A stretch of 64,000 nt of DNA from Diadophis punctatus similis (taxonomy: Eukaryota; Chordata; Lepidosauria; Squamata; Dipsadidae): NCBI GenBank assembly GCA_023053685.1, contig JALIGW010000010.1, positions 8,408,596 to 8,472,595 on the forward strand. Direction: 5' to 3'. This document shows, piece by piece, positions 43,366 through 55,939 of this stretch. The notes below the pieces were generated by a model. It was not told where the DNA came from, searched no databases, and saw nothing but the letters and a program-made list of their open reading frames with translations. How positions within the stretch are numbered: the first letter of the stretch is position 1; every line of letters begins with the position of its first letter. The translations under genes and the position numbers were made by a program.

Positions 43366-43505
43366 CTTTCTTTCTCCCTTGAAGGCCCCCCGTGCCCCGT
43401 TGTGGTCCTAGTAAGCCTCCCTACAGCCCCCTGGTAGCCAAAAGAGGCATGTGGGGAGGGCTCCGCACCCCCCATGCCCCACTTTGGGCCTAGCAAGCTT
43501 CCTAC

Positions 43506-43872
43506 TGTAAGGTATGTCTCTCCAGCCACAATCAAGGAACGAACTTTTGAGCCAAGCAAAGGTTTTCAAAAGGATTTCCTTTATTTGCATCTGTAAACAT
43601 CCATTCAATTCAAAGCAAGATCTAAATGCCTTCAGGCAAGACAAGTCTTTTTAACCGTAATACCCCACCCCATTCAGCATAATCAATCCACAAATGTTTG
43701 ACAGATGGTTACATTTCCCAGCCTCTCTCTTCCGTTCAATTACCCCTCATAAAACCTTATCTTAAGATGAAGAGGCTCCCAGGTGTCTGGGATCCGGATA
43801 TGTTATAACCTTTTGATCAAACAGAGCCAAGACCCCCTTCTCCTTCTGAATGGCAGAGTCTGGACTCTGACA
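43506..43872 (-). mobile_element. Gypsy-A 3' LTR
   Basis: 367 bp, TG...CA on both strands. On the sense strand it begins TGTCAGAGTCCAGACTC after the purine tract GAGAGGCAGAG (43873-43883), has AATAAA (plus-strand TTTATT at 43580-43585) and ends ACCTTACA. Matches the 5' LTR over its whole length except the AGAGTC hexamer near its start and a few substitutions. Confidence 0.9.
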
Positions 43873-43935
43873 CTCTGCCTCTCAAGAAAAAAAAAGGTCC
43901 ACCTGTAAGACATAAGCAGAATCAATTATGATATG

Positions 43936-46900
43936 TTAGCAAGGTTTGCTAGGGTATTTGGAGTGGAATCTTCTCAATAAGGTGGGGGCTTTCACATGTT
44001 GTTTAGCGACCCACTCGTTCTGTGACGAAGGCAAATGTTTCCAGGCTACCAGATACTGGGTCTTCCCTCTGTGGATTCTAGAGTCAAGAATTTCCTTGAT
44101 TTCAAAATGTTGTTCCCCCTCTATCATGATTGGGGCAGGTGGTGCATCTGCCACCGGTCTAAGTGACGAGGTTACCTCTCTCTTGAGTAAACTAATGTGA
44201 AATACTGGGTGGACTTGTCTAAGTGTTTTTGGAAGAACCAATTCAACCACTACTGGGTTAATGATCCTGCTAATAGTGAAAGGCCCAATAAAGTTAGGTC
44301 CTAATTTTTTTGATGGTTGTAACGATCTCAAGAATTTTGTAGATAAATATACTCTATCCCCAACATGGAAAGGTTTAGGCTCTGCTCTTTTCCTGTCAGC
44401 TTGAATTTTGAAAGCCTCTCTAGCCTCCTGTAAAGCCATGTGTTTTGCAAATTTTCTATCCACTCCTTAAGTGAGGGGATAGTGGGTTTTTCTGTGGGTA
44501 GTTCCGGTATTGGGCTGAAGTCTTGCCCCGTGGCTACTCTAAAAGGTGTAAAACCTGTACTTGAATGTACAGAGTTATTAAATGCAACCTCTGCAAATGG
44601 TAAAATTTCAGTCCAATTGTCCTGTTGAAAATTAATAAAACATCTTAGATACTGTTCAAGAACGCCGTTCAGATTCTCGCAATTACCATTTGACTGGGGG
44701 TGATGGGAGGAGCTTAATCCTTGGGCGGTATCAAGTAGGCCCAAAAACGCCTTCCAAAAATTGGAGGTAAATTGGACTCCCCTATCCGAGATTATTCTTT
44801 TAGGAGCTCCATGAAGACGATAAATGTGTATTAGAAACAGTCTAGCCAAGCCTTTGGCTGTTGGGATCTTTTGGCAAGGAATAAAATGTGCTTGTTTTGA
44901 AAACAAGTCTGTCACAACCCAAATGGCCGTGTTTCCCCCACTTTCCGGTAGTTCTACAATAAAATCCATAGCAATTTCTTCCCATGGGGCTGATGGCTCA
45001 GCTACTTTCTGTAGAAGTCCTGGAGTTTTCCCCTGTCATCTTTTTGCCACAGCACAAATGGGGCACTTTGCTACATAGCTTTCTATGTCCTTTTTCAACG
45101 AAGGCCACCAAAATTGTCTCTTTATTAAGTGTAAAGTTTTTACAAAGCCAAAATGTCCAGCTAATCTAGAGTCGTGGCACCTTTCCATTAAACGTAATCT
45201 TTGGCTAGCGGGTACATAAAGTTTGTCACCTATCCACGCTAATTCATCTTTCATCACACAACTGGATTTGTGGTTCAAAACCCATTCATCGTTGACTAAT
45301 GCTTGTTTAAACGCGTGAGTGATGTCCCTCAATGCGTCTTTTCCTCCTTCGGACCTGGTGATTACTTTGGCTGCCAATTGATTTGTTTGTACTATAGGTT
45401 TAAATACCTCTGATTTCACACAATTATATTGTGGCTTTCTGGACAGTGCATCTGCCAGAAAGTTTTTCCCCCCAGGGATAAATTTAAGAGTAAACTCGAA
45501 CCGTTTGAAGTATTGCGCCCAACGAACCTGTTTAGGAGATAGTTTCCTTGGTGTCTTTAAGGCTTCTAAGTTTTTGTGGTCAGTCCAGACTTCAAAAGGG
45601 ATCTTACTCCCTTCTAAGAATTGTCTCCAAGTTAAAAGTGCCCATCGCACCGCATAAGCTTCTTTTTCCCAGATCGCCCACCTTTGTTCAGTTTCACTTA
45701 GTTTCCTGGATGTATATGCACATGGCTGTAGCTGTCCTTGCTCATTGCTCTGGAGTAGGATTGCCCCTATTGCCACATCGCTAGAATCAGCTTGTATTAT
45801 GAAGGGTTTTTCTGGGTCTGGGTGCTTCAAAATTGGTTCTGTTGAGAACAGCCGTTTTAGTTTTTCAAACGCTGCCTGGCATTCCATTGTCCAATTCACG
45901 GGCTGTCTCGGTTTAGGATCTCCCTCCCCTTTGTTCTTAGCAGTTTTGTGATGGGCAGGGCAATTTGAGCAAATGCGGGGATAAATTGGCGATAGAAATT
46001 TGCAAACCCCAGGAAACTTTGCAGCTGTTTGCGTGTGCGAGGCGTTTCCCAATCGAGTACTGCCTGTACTTTTTGAAGATCCATTTCTATGCCCTGGTGT
46101 GAAATACGATACCCCAAGTAATCAATTTTTTCTCGGTGGAATTCACATTTTGAGAGTTTGGCATAGAGTTTTGCCTCGCGGAGTTTGCTCAGCACTGCCC
46201 TCACCAATTTAACATGTTCAGCCTCGGTCTCTGAGTATAATAGAATATCATCTAAATAAACAAGAACCCCTTTGTATAAGTGTTCATGTAACACATGGTT
46301 GATTAATTGCATAAACACTGCAGGTGCCCCTTGTAGCCCAAAAGGGAGCACTTTGAATTGGTAGCATCCCAGGGGGGTGTTGAATGCCGTTTTCCATTCA
46401 TCCCCCTCCTTAATCCTGATTTGGTAGTATGCCTCCCTGATGTCTAGTTTGGAGAAAATTTTCCCTTTTTTGAGGTGGGCCAGCATATCTTTCATCAGGG
46501 GGAGGGGATACATGTTTTCAACACTTATCGAGTTTAGGTTTCTGAAGTCGACACATAAGCGTTTTGTGCCATCTTTCTTCTCTCTAAATAACACTGGGGC
46601 TGCTATCTTTGGTCTGGCTGGTTCAATGAAACCCCTTGCTAGGTTTTTCTCAATGAAAGCACTCAGCTCTTCTAACTCCCCCGGTGACATGCTATACATT
46701 TTTGGTTTAGGTAGTTTAGCCCCAGGTAAGATTTCTATTGCACAGTCGGATGCGCGATGCGGGGGAAGTTCATCCGACGCTGCCTCGCTAAAGACTTCTG
46801 CCAGGTCTTTGTATTCCTTGGGTATGCCGTCTGTTGCCACGCTATGACCAGGCATGGCTGTTTCCCTGCATTCAGCCCCTCCAGTTTCTATCTGTGGGTC

Positions 46901-47533
46901 CTCCGCAGTAGTCACGTGCATTTGGAACTTTATGGTGCCTTGCTCCCAATTTATTTTTGGATTCCACTTTTTTAGCCATGCGAGTCCCAAGACTAGTGGC
47001 CATTCCATGCCAGGTGCTACTATAAATGTAAGTTTCTCTTCGTGGTTATCAATGTCTATTATCAGGGGTTCCGTGGCAAAAGCAGCCAGCTCCCCCCCTG
47101 CTATTGACCCATCCAATTGGCAAAACGCGATGGGATTTCTCAGCTTTCTCACTGTGATTCCCAGCTCCCTGATTAGGGTTGGGCTGATTAAGCAACGGGT
47201 GCACCCTGAGTCTACTAATGCGGAGATATTTTTTCCCTCCTCTTGGTTAGGGATAAATAGTCTGAGAGGGAGGGTGAGTGGTTCAATTGGTTTGCTTACC
47301 AGTGGTTCATCCTCTGGATCGCTCTCGAACGATGCTGGATCTTCCCTTCGAAATGCCAGGGTGTTGTCTTCAGCGGGAGGAGGGGGGGTGGTCCCACCAT
47401 CTCGCTGCTCCTCAGGGCTGTTTCCCTCCCCCGCTGGATGGGTCTTGTTGGTCTCTCCCCCATTTGGCATTCGGGTTTCTGGGTGGGTGTTTGGGGCCAG
47501 CATTCGGGTGCTCGGTGTCCCTCCTTCCCGCAC
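43936..47533 (-). pseudogene. pol: Gypsy-A pol (PR-RT-RH-IN-chromodomain), three breaks
   Basis: 47533-45896 (545 codons) encodes protease (LVDSGCTRCLIS, LVLGLAWLKKW) and RT (LCVDFRNLN, FSKLDIREAYYQI, FGLQGAPAVF, YLDDILLYS). A frame change near 45940 moves to 46052-45036: RNase H (IQADSSDVAIGAIL, WTDHKNLEA, LADALSRKPQY) and the integrase zinc domain (HDSRLAGHFG...CPICAVAKR). TGA at 45036-45038 is the only stop before the integrase core 44969-44328 (MDFIVELP, SDRGVQF, NCEN), followed by a frame change near 44450. 44463-43936 has the GPF motif and chromodomain (EILDSRIHRGKTQYLVAWKH). Pol starts inside gag in the -1 frame, so frameshifting is expected. Confidence 0.92.
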
Positions 47534-48240
47534 TTGTAACAGATTGGAGGTTTAGGGGAAAAGCCCTGTTGCCTTCTGAAGGGTTCTTTCCTCCATTGGG
47601 GTGGGGATTTCTTCCATGCTCTCCCCGTACGGTACTGATTCCTAGCCATATCAATCTCCGCTTCTTCAGCGGTGAGGTACCACTCATGCAGATGATTCGG
47701 TGCACCCCTAGCCACGCAGGCATTATACAGATCGTCACTCAGTCCATCCTTAAAACAGCTTACCAGGATGTCTTCTGGCCAGTTTAACTGACATGCGAGG
47801 TCCCGGAATTCTTCAGTGTACTCCGCCACTGGTCGTCGTCCCTGTTTCACCACCTTAATACGATCGCGTGCTTTGCGGTCCGCCAGTGGGTCCTCGAACC
47901 GTCGTCGTAGGGCCGTCATGAATTGGTTGAAGTTGCGCAGTTCGGGTGCGTCATTGTTATGTAGGGTCACCATCCATCTGGCCGCGGCTCCTTCCAGGGC
48001 TAAGGTAACTGCTCGCACCCGGGATCCCTGGGTTTGGAACTCACGTCCATATTCTTGCATATAGGTGAGCACATGTGCTACGAAAAATCCCAATTGTTGC
48101 GGGTCCCCATCAAATTTCACTCCCAGGGGGGGAGTTTTCCTTTCTAGTTGTGGGGTTTGGAGTTGGTTAGGAAGGAGTGCCACTGTGTGTGCTGCCCTGG
48201 GGGGGTTTGTTGGGTCCCCTGCTGCGTCCTCCATCTGCAT
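47296..48240 (-). CDS. gag: Gypsy-A gag, intact
   Basis: A 314-codon open frame. The capsid region (VKFDGDPQQLGFFVAHVLTY, ALEGAAARWMVTL, QGRRPVAEYTEEFRDLA) is of the sushi-type Gypsy class related to domesticated PEG10/RTL genes. A nucleocapsid knuckle CYKCGKEGHRAPEC follows near residue 230. Gag assembles the virus-like particle and packages RNA. It overlaps the pol frame for 238 bases. The chosen start is the ATG at 48240; the frame is open and no stop is seen to the TAA at 47296-47298. Intact gag beside a broken pol suggests recent inactivation. Confidence 0.85.
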   Translation of the reverse strand: MQMEDAAGDPTNPPRAAHTVALLPNQLQTPQLERKTPPLGVKFDGDPQQLGFFVAHVLTYMQEYGREFQTQGSRVRAVTLALEGAAARWMVTLHNNDAPELRNFNQFMTALRRRFEDPLADRKARDRIKVVKQGRRPVAEYTEEFRDLACQLNWPEDILVSCFKDGLSDDLYNACVARGAPNHLHEWYLTAEEAEIDMARNQYRTGRAWKKSPPQWRKEPFRRQQGFSPKPPICYKCGKEGHRAPECWPQTPTQKPECQMGERPTRPIQRGRETALRSSEMVGPPPLLPLKTTPWHFEGKIQHRSRAIQRMNHW

Positions 48241-48326
48241 GCCAGCTTCCCAGAGGTTGTTGCCCCCCCAGTCTCCTCAGCGGTTGGTATGTTCCCAGCG
48301 CTCGTTATTCGTCGTTCTGGGGTCCC

Positions 48327-48671
48327 TCAGATGTTGAGATTTTCCAATGTTTCCATCACCAGCTGGGACAGGTATCTCTTCAACCGCCCCTCCCTTAGAG
48401 GTGCTTCGGTGGGCTCCTCCTGATCCATGGCAGCTTCTAGCTCCAATTCCCAACGGGGCTTTCGATCCCTCCGATTAAGGGTGACTCCTCTGGTTCTGCC
48501 ATCCCAGCTGTCTTTTTTTCCAATGCCGATAGACCAGCGAGGCTTCTCAGAGGCCTCAAAATCTCCCTCAGCCTCTTTGCTGGGGAGTGCGGAACAGGCT
48601 TCCGCCTGGGGGGTGATTGGTGTCTCCCCCCAGCATTCAATTTCTTCCTGCTCCCGGTTTTTTTCAGCCAT
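48327..48671 (-). CDS. Upstream ORF in the Gypsy-A leader, unknown function
   Basis: 114 codons from ATG (MAEKNREQEEIECW) to TGA at 48327-48329, ending 86 bases before the gag ATG and in a different frame. Glu/Arg-rich, with no recognised domain; the C-terminal LKRYLSQLVMETLENL could be amphipathic. It could be a short regulatory uORF, a gag N-terminus displaced by a frameshift, or chance. The frame past its stop stays open for about 50 codons overlapping the gag start. Confidence 0.45.
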   Translation of the reverse strand: MAEKNREQEEIECWGETPITPQAEACSALPSKEAEGDFEASEKPRWSIGIGKKDSWDGRTRGVTLNRRDRKPRWELELEAAMDQEEPTEAPLREGRLKRYLSQLVMETLENLNI

Positions 48672-48739
48672 GATTGCCCGGTCCCCTCAGTAGAGCGACG
48701 TTACTCTCTGGGTTGACCGATTTTGCAGACCTTGCTTTC

Positions 48740-49100
48740 TGTAAGGTATGTCTCTCCAGCCACAATCAAGGAACGAACTTTTGAGCCAAGCAAAGGTTTT
48801 CAAAAGGATTTCCTTTATTTGCATCTGTAAACATCCATTCAATTCAAAGCAAGGTCTAAATGCCTTCAGGTAAGACAAGTCTTTTTAACCTTAATACCCC
48901 ACCCCATTCAGCATAATCAATCCACAAATGTTTGACAGATGGTTACGTTTCCCAGCCTCTCTCTTCCGTTCAATTACCCCTCATAAAACCTTATCTTAAG
49001 ATGAAGAGGCTCCCAGGTGTCTGGGATCCGGATATGTTATAACCTTTTGATCAAACAGAGCCAAGACCCCCTTCTCCTTCTGAATGGCAGAGTCTGGACA
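48740..49100 (-). mobile_element. Gypsy-A 5' LTR
   Basis: 361 bp, TGTCCAGACTC...CCTTACA on the sense strand, with AATAAA at plus 48814-48819 reversed (TTTATT). It lacks the AGAGTC hexamer of the 3' LTR. The sequence just inside (sense GAAAGCAAGGTCTGCAAAAT) should be the primer-binding site; no tRNA match was recognised by eye. Confidence 0.9.
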
Positions 49101-49151
49101 TCTCCCTGGGAGCCCCTGGGAGCCAAAAGGGGCGCGGGGAGACCCTGGAAG

Positions 49152-49439
49152 CAGGGGTGGGTTCTAACTTACCTCACTGCCAGTTCGCTTCCTCCTGTGT
49201 GGCAAAAAAACAAAGCCAAAAAACAGATGGCGACCACATGCACAGTGCCGGAACTCGGCTTCTGCTCATGCTCAGAAGGAAAAAAAATTTTTTTAAAGAA
49301 ATTTTAAAAATTTTTTAAAAGATGACGGCACCCACGGACCAGCACCGACTGATCCGGTTCGGTGACGTCATTGTGACATCACTAGCAGGTTGCTACCGGT
49401 TCGGGTGAACCAGTCCGAACTGGGAGGAACCCATTCCTG
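49152..49439. mobile_element. hAT-type MITE, 288 bp
   Basis: Left end CAGGGGTGGGTTCTAAC, right end GAGGAACCCATTCCTG, inverted with a few changes. The interior has A/T homopolymer runs and GGTTCGGGTGAACC. The flanking octamers (CCTGGAAG, GTCTACCT) do not match, so the duplication is lost or the ends are misplaced. Confidence 0.6.
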
Positions 49440-51904
49440 GTCTACCTGTATAATAGTCAATTAGAGGTACTAGAGTAGAACAGTACTAAGAAGTTCTGTG
49501 ATAAAAACTAGTTACATTCATTAGGAGAAACCCATCTCATTACACTGCAGAATGATCTAACTTGAAAACTTGGCATTGATTTATTTTCATTGGAAATTTT
49601 TGCTTATTTTTTTTTTAGTGGCCATTTTATCTTCCCCTTTATAGTGATGAGAAGAAATAGGACAAAGGTCATTTGCATAAGAAACACTTTACCAGAATGA
49701 ATGATACAAGAAGCTCACCACCTACTATTGTATGTGTGAAAACATTTATCTACTTGCATATTCACCATCCTGTATGTGAAACTTCATTTTGAACAAACCT
49801 TGCTATATGTTTTTTAAAGTAGTCTCTCGACTTTAAGTGTTACATACACTCTGGAAATTGTTGTAATTGATTCTATCCATTATAACTTGAAATATTCTAA
49901 CAATGTGCAACTTTTCTCAATTAGATGGCTGCAGTTAAATTTTGAATGGCAATGGAAGGATGGAGTTAACAAAACAAATTTTTACTGTATTTCTATTTAG
50001 ATTTAATTAAATATTACATGTTAACATTTATACATCTGAAGTTTCTAAAGCCCTGTATAAATAAAGTGATGTGGCATTGGGGCATAGGATTGTCCACTTG
50101 TGTTCTAACTGGCTAATAGTGATTCATTAAAATGGTATAATAGCTTTGAATATCTAGAAACATGCCAGTTTGCCTGTTAGAATATTGACAGGCAAGCAGA
50201 GATGGAAGGGCTTTTTGTTTGGGTTTGAATTTACATGACATAATAAAATATATAAAATTGTGCACAGCATGGAAAGAATAGAAAGTTTTTCTATAGTGCT
50301 TGTTACAGAAACTCTGTGCCATTCACTAAAAATAAATGTATGGACTGTAAGATCTGATTAAAAAGGTGTTTCTGTATAGTGCATAGTTAAATCTACTGCA
50401 AACATATAGTGTTAGCCACCAGTTTAGGCAGTTTTAAGAAGAGACAGGGAAAATTAATAAAGGAACAGGTATTCTTCATTTATTGGTGGTATTTATTGTT
50501 ACTATATCATGCATATGATATTTATGTTAACCATAAAGTTACTATTTGCTATAGTCCATCATTTAAATGTCACTCATAGTCAAGGCAAAAGACTATGACA
50601 AAAGAATTCCCCTCTTAAAATTCCATGTCCAACAATAACACTTAAATCATTACAAATTAGTCTTCTGAACTAGCTTCTGACTTGCAGACTTCAAATCTTA
50701 AATGCCACTTGTGATGGAATCAAAGTGGAAGAAGGCTTTCTTTTTGAAATCATAGTGAAAGACTGTGGAAGACTTCCACATAGCGGAAGAAGACCTATGT
50801 TCTTTTTGAAGACATCTGGGTGAGATTCTGGAGTAGATAGGTCTTTGAGCTGAATAGGCAAACCTCAAATGATCACCTAAACTTGTGTGACTGAAAAATC
50901 CTGATATTTGATTTCGATGAATTGCCTAGGTATGGGTAATATTTAATTTGCCTCTGGAAATTAGTTTTGAAACTAAGTAATAGAAAAGGGAGAAGTATCT
51001 AAAATGTTTTCCTGAATATACCAACTGAATTACTGTACTAAATAGGAAACTTTTAGAAAAATATTGGCTTTTCAATACCTTTTAATATATATTCTTTTTA
51101 TCTAAAATATATTTTGTTCACACATTTTAACAATTATAAAAACATGTAATAAGTTTTGGAGCCTTTTCCTTAGATACTGAATATTGTACTAAATGTGGGT
51201 TGTATACAAGTTGCTAGGTTGGAAAAAAATAAATCAGAGTCTTAGAGAATTTGAGTAGGGAAAAAATGTTCTGGCCTTGAAATTTAGAATTACAAAGATT
51301 ACATATAAATGAAGACTTATATGGCCATGTATTGTTATGATCATTCTGAATTGCCACACTTTGAGTGAAAACAGATTTAACAAAGAAAAAAAATTGTGCA
51401 AAGTGAGAATTGTAAAAGCAGAGCTGCTATTGTTTGTCTCTATTGAAAGCAGCATAATAAACCTTTCCTACCCTAAAGAATTATCTGCAGATCCTTAAAG
51501 AGTTTATTTCTCATCCACTTGACTCACCTACAGTATTCTACAATTCTGAAGAACGTTATACTGTAGTGCATCTAGAGATGCAACTGTGCCCAGATCCCAA
51601 AATATTTGCAACATAATAATACATTCCTGTATTATAATAATACAGTATTCTTTCCATACGTATTAACACTGTCAACTTAACAGCACCTATTTCCTACTGA
51701 GGAAGTGTCACTTGGAGTTCTTGAGGGCTGATGTTGGAGAAGGAATAATTTTAATTTGTTAAAAAGTAAAAACACCAGCCCTGAGAAAGTTCTGCATGGC
51801 CTTGTCACTTGCCTCATTACTATGGCCATCACAACTCATGCAGTTATAAAAATAATGTAGTATTAGTTGCTCATACATTATGTATGAACTGTCCAAAAGG
51901 AAAT
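49440..51904. other. Unassigned AT-rich stretch
   Basis: 2.4 kb with no ORF of recognisable content, no terminal repeats and no recognised family on either strand. Confidence 0.6.
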
Positions 51905-52925
51905 TTTTGGAGGGGCATGGTCAGAGCCACAGCGGCACAGTGTAAATTTTGGGGCTCCGAAATAAATGCTGAAACAATGAAGAAGGGACAATGAAGCACC
52001 GGCTGGTGTGGATGGGGAAAACACAATTTCCCTAAAACGCCAGTAAAAAGCCCCGGACCAGGCAATGTGGAAGACAGCCAGTATGAGCTGTCAAAAACTG
52101 GGGTGACCACTCTGAAGAAGTGAGGAACAGCAGTGTGAAATCTCTGGGTGAGATATTTTTGCTTTGGTCTTGTAAACAAGAACCCTATTTTTAAAGCAGC
52201 TCTCCTTTAAGGAAGAATCTGGAAAAAAGTTTGGAGAAAAGTGAAGTGGAGCGGAAAAATGGCTACCACTTCACACAAATAACAGCGGTGGACAATTAGA
52301 GACCAGAAAATTAAAAACCTGAAAAGACTTTTGAATGATGATTTAGGAAAAAATCTGGAAAGCAAGATTGGGATTTTTTGATTTTTATATTCTATATGTT
52401 TTCCTTTTTAAATTGGTTACTGAAAGTTAAAACTGAAAGTAAATGTACTGAGTTTTGGAGTACAATACTGCCATCTAATGGACAAAGGAGAATAACATGA
52501 CCTTGGACAGCGTCAGATAGTCATAATAACAGATGGCTGGAGGTTTTGTTTTTGTTAGGAATAACAGTGAAGAGACTTTAAAGTAGAAATTTGAGAGACT
52601 TAGTTCTCATATAATTGGCGGTGTTTTTTGGGATACTTCTCTTTTTATTTTTGAAGAGAAAAGAGTGGTGAAGTTTGGTTGGGGAGTTTATTAAAAAAAT
52701 TCTTTTTTTGGAAGTAAATTCCTCCTTTTTAAATTTGTGCTATTAATTTTTCAAATAAGAGACTGGATTATATTTTTTATTCCTATTTTTCTCTTTGATG
52801 AGATTTTTTTCTAGATTTTTTTTCTTTTTTCTTTTTTCTCTTCCTTTTTTCTTTTTTTGATATACCTTTTTCTACTTTTGGGCTTTGCTATAATATTTAC
52901 TGGATTGAGGTAACAAGAACCTGAA

Positions 52926-53205
52926 GAACCTGCTGGCCTTCCGGAAAGCCGTTAAGACATGGCTCTTCTTGCAGGCTGGGGGTAGAGCTTAATCCACTCG
53001 AGCTCACCCCCAAGTATGTATGGTTGTTGAATGCCTGTTGGGTTGATTTTAAATATTGAGTCTTTTAACTTTTATATTGTTTTTAAATATTATTTATGAA
53101 TTGGTTATTCTGTATTTTTCTCTGTTGTACGCCGCCCTGAGTCCTCCGGGAGTTGGGCGGCATATAAGAATACCAAATAAATAAATAAATAAATAAAGAT
53201 TGTGA
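52926..53205 (+). mobile_element. L2/CR1-group LINE 3' fragment (+)
   Basis: Begins in the last ORF2 codons (LLAFRKAVKTWLFLQAGG), then a 3' UTR with GCCGCCCTGAGTCC and GGGAGTTGGGCGGCATATAA and an AAATAAATAAATAAATAAA tail. A heavily 5'-truncated insertion in the L1 5' UTR. Confidence 0.88.
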
Positions 53206-53347
53206 TTGTTTGTTTTTTCTTGTTATATTTTTTATATTTTTAATATTTTATTCTCTATTTTTTCTACTCCTTTCTTTTTTGTGATTTATTTTTTACCCTG
53301 ATGGTGATTGATATCGATCAATTTGGATTATAAATATTGAGTGGAAA

Positions 53348-54273
<926 letters not shown>

Positions 54274-54736
54274 GGTTTTCTTATATGCCGCCCAACTCCC
54301 GAAGGACTCAGGGCGGCGTACAACAGAGAAAATACAAGAATAACCAATTTATAAATATACTTAAAAACAAATATAAAAATTAAAACACAGTATTAAAATC
54401 ATCCAACAACAGTTCAGCAAGCATACATACTTGGGGGTGAGCTCGAGTGGATTAAGCTCTACCCCCAGCCTGCAGGAAAAGCCATGTCTTAACGGCTTTT
54501 CGGAAGGCCAGCAGGGTGGGGATAGTTCGGGTCTCTGGGGGAAGTTGGTTCCAAAGCGCGGGGCCGGCCACAGAGAAGGCTCTCCCCCTAGGGCCCACCA
54601 GCAGGCATTGCTTGGCCGACGGGACCTGGAGGAGGCCAACTCTGTGGGCCCTAACTGGTCGAAGGGAAGTGTGAGGCAGAATGCGGTCCCGGAGATAGCC
54701 TGGTCCTAAGCCATGAAGGGCTTTAAAGATGGTGAC
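54274..54736 (-). mobile_element. L2/CR1-group LINE 3' fragment (-)
   Basis: 3' UTR at 54274-54451 (reversed GCCGCCCTGAGTCC motif at 54285-54320), then the ORF2 C-terminus 54452-54736 (TIFKALHGLGPGYLRDRILP, LLAFRKAVKTWLF), 5'-truncated. It interrupts L1 ORF1. Confidence 0.88.
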
Positions 54737-54815
54737 CTCTGGGACTTCAGAATGCCTGGCTCCAGCTCCAGTTCCCCAAGCCCACATCACAATGCGAACC
54801 AGTGGGGAAGGTAAG

Positions 54816-55372
54816 ACTTGTTGCCATTTGCAGAAGTGGCTTACAATAACACAGTGCATAGCAGCACCGGATTGACCCCTTTCCAAATCACAAGCAGCAT
54901 GAATTTTGTCCCCATGCCAGAACTGCCCAGGGAACCACCCTCCTCCATGACTTTAACTGACTGGATGGAATCATTGAGAAAGGGGTGGGAGAATACGAAT
55001 AACGCATTAGCAGATGCCGCAAAAGCATATAATAAACAAGTAGACAAACACTGATATCTCCAACCTTCCTTTTGTGTGGGAGATTGGGTTTTTCTGTCAA
55101 CTAAATTCATCAGACTGAGATTGCCCACCAAAAAGCTAGGACCTAAGTTTTTAGGTCCTTTCCCCATAGTGAAAGTAATTAACCCAGTGACAGTTCAGTT
55201 TAGCCTCCCACGCATAGGGAAGATACATCCTGTCTTTCATTGCAGCGTATTGAAGCCAGCAGTTGGATCAAGGCTAAGACCACAGACCCAACCAACTCCT
55301 AAACCTATAGTAGTACAAGGGCAAACCCATTATGAAGTGAAACAAATATTAGACTCTAGATTTGCGAGGATG
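54816..55372 (+). pseudogene. Gypsy-C: integrase C-terminus and chromodomain start, fragment
   Basis: LPFAEVAYNNTVHSSTG, a stop near 55050, then a GPF motif (LGPFPIVKVINPV), IGKIHPVFHCSVLKP and the first residues of a chromodomain (HYEVKQILDSRF) before homology stops at about 55372. Closest to Gypsy-B. No LTR is attached. 54737-54815 before it and 55373-55534 after it are unassigned. Confidence 0.8.
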
Positions 55373-55939
55373 CACCCGACCCCTTCCAGTCAGGTTTATT
55401 GTTTTATATGTCTTGGTAGCAATTTGTGTTTAATTTTCTTTTCTTATATCTCCCTGACCAAGGGTCGCACCCTCTGTTTCACTTTTCTCTCTCTTTAGAG
55501 GCTTGCTTTTACTTTTACAATATCTCCAAGCTCTGCAGGATTGTTTAAGATTTGCTTTATGAGATAAATAGAAAGACGTTGACACGTTTCTTGAACAAAC
55601 TAGTAAACAGTTTATTTAAATACAACTTCTCAGTAATTGTCAAGTGAATTTGTTACAGCCACCAGCTATTTAATTCTTTCTTTTTCTTTTCTTCCCCTCA
55701 GAGACTCTCTTTGCTTTCCTGACTAAATCTAAGCAAATCCAATTCTTCTTTGTTTCTAGGCCTATAGATAAGAGCACGTTTCACCATTTATCTCTATCTA
55801 CAAATTACTCAATATATATCAATCAATCTTGTTCCTTGACCCTGGCTCCTGCTTCCCACAGAACTGCCTAGGGCCTATCTTTTCTCTCTTGTCAACTTCC
55901 CTCTTGGACAGTTACACTCAGGCAGAGATTCTCTATAAA

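Larger units (their letters stand above)
43506..49100 (-). mobile_element. Gypsy-A: chromodomain Ty3/Gypsy retrotransposon with both LTRs
   Basis: A 5.6-kb element on the minus strand: 5' LTR 49100-48740, leader, upstream ORF, gag, pol and 3' LTR 43872-43506. Its gag and pol resemble sushi-group chromoviruses. The LTRs are nearly identical, differing by one 6-bp indel plus a few substitutions, so insertion is fairly recent. No clean 5-bp target duplication: the flanks are CCTAC and TCTCC. Both flanks come from the same GC-rich repeat. Confidence 0.92.

Noticed and set aside
47420..47426. GGGAAAC heptamer in the Gypsy-A gag-pol overlap as a -1 slippery site
   Set aside because: In the gag frame it is read AGG GAA ACA, which is the wrong phase for a X XXY YYZ slip.
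46854..47787. Long plus-strand ORFs opposite Gypsy-A
   Set aside because: Shadows of the minus-strand protease and gag coding, with no domain content.
43501..49105. 5-bp target duplication for Gypsy-A
   Set aside because: Flanking pentamers CCTAC and TCTCC do not match.
49144..49447. 8-bp duplication around the MITE at 49152
   Set aside because: CCTGGAAG and GTCTACCT differ at most positions, so the call rests on the inverted ends only.
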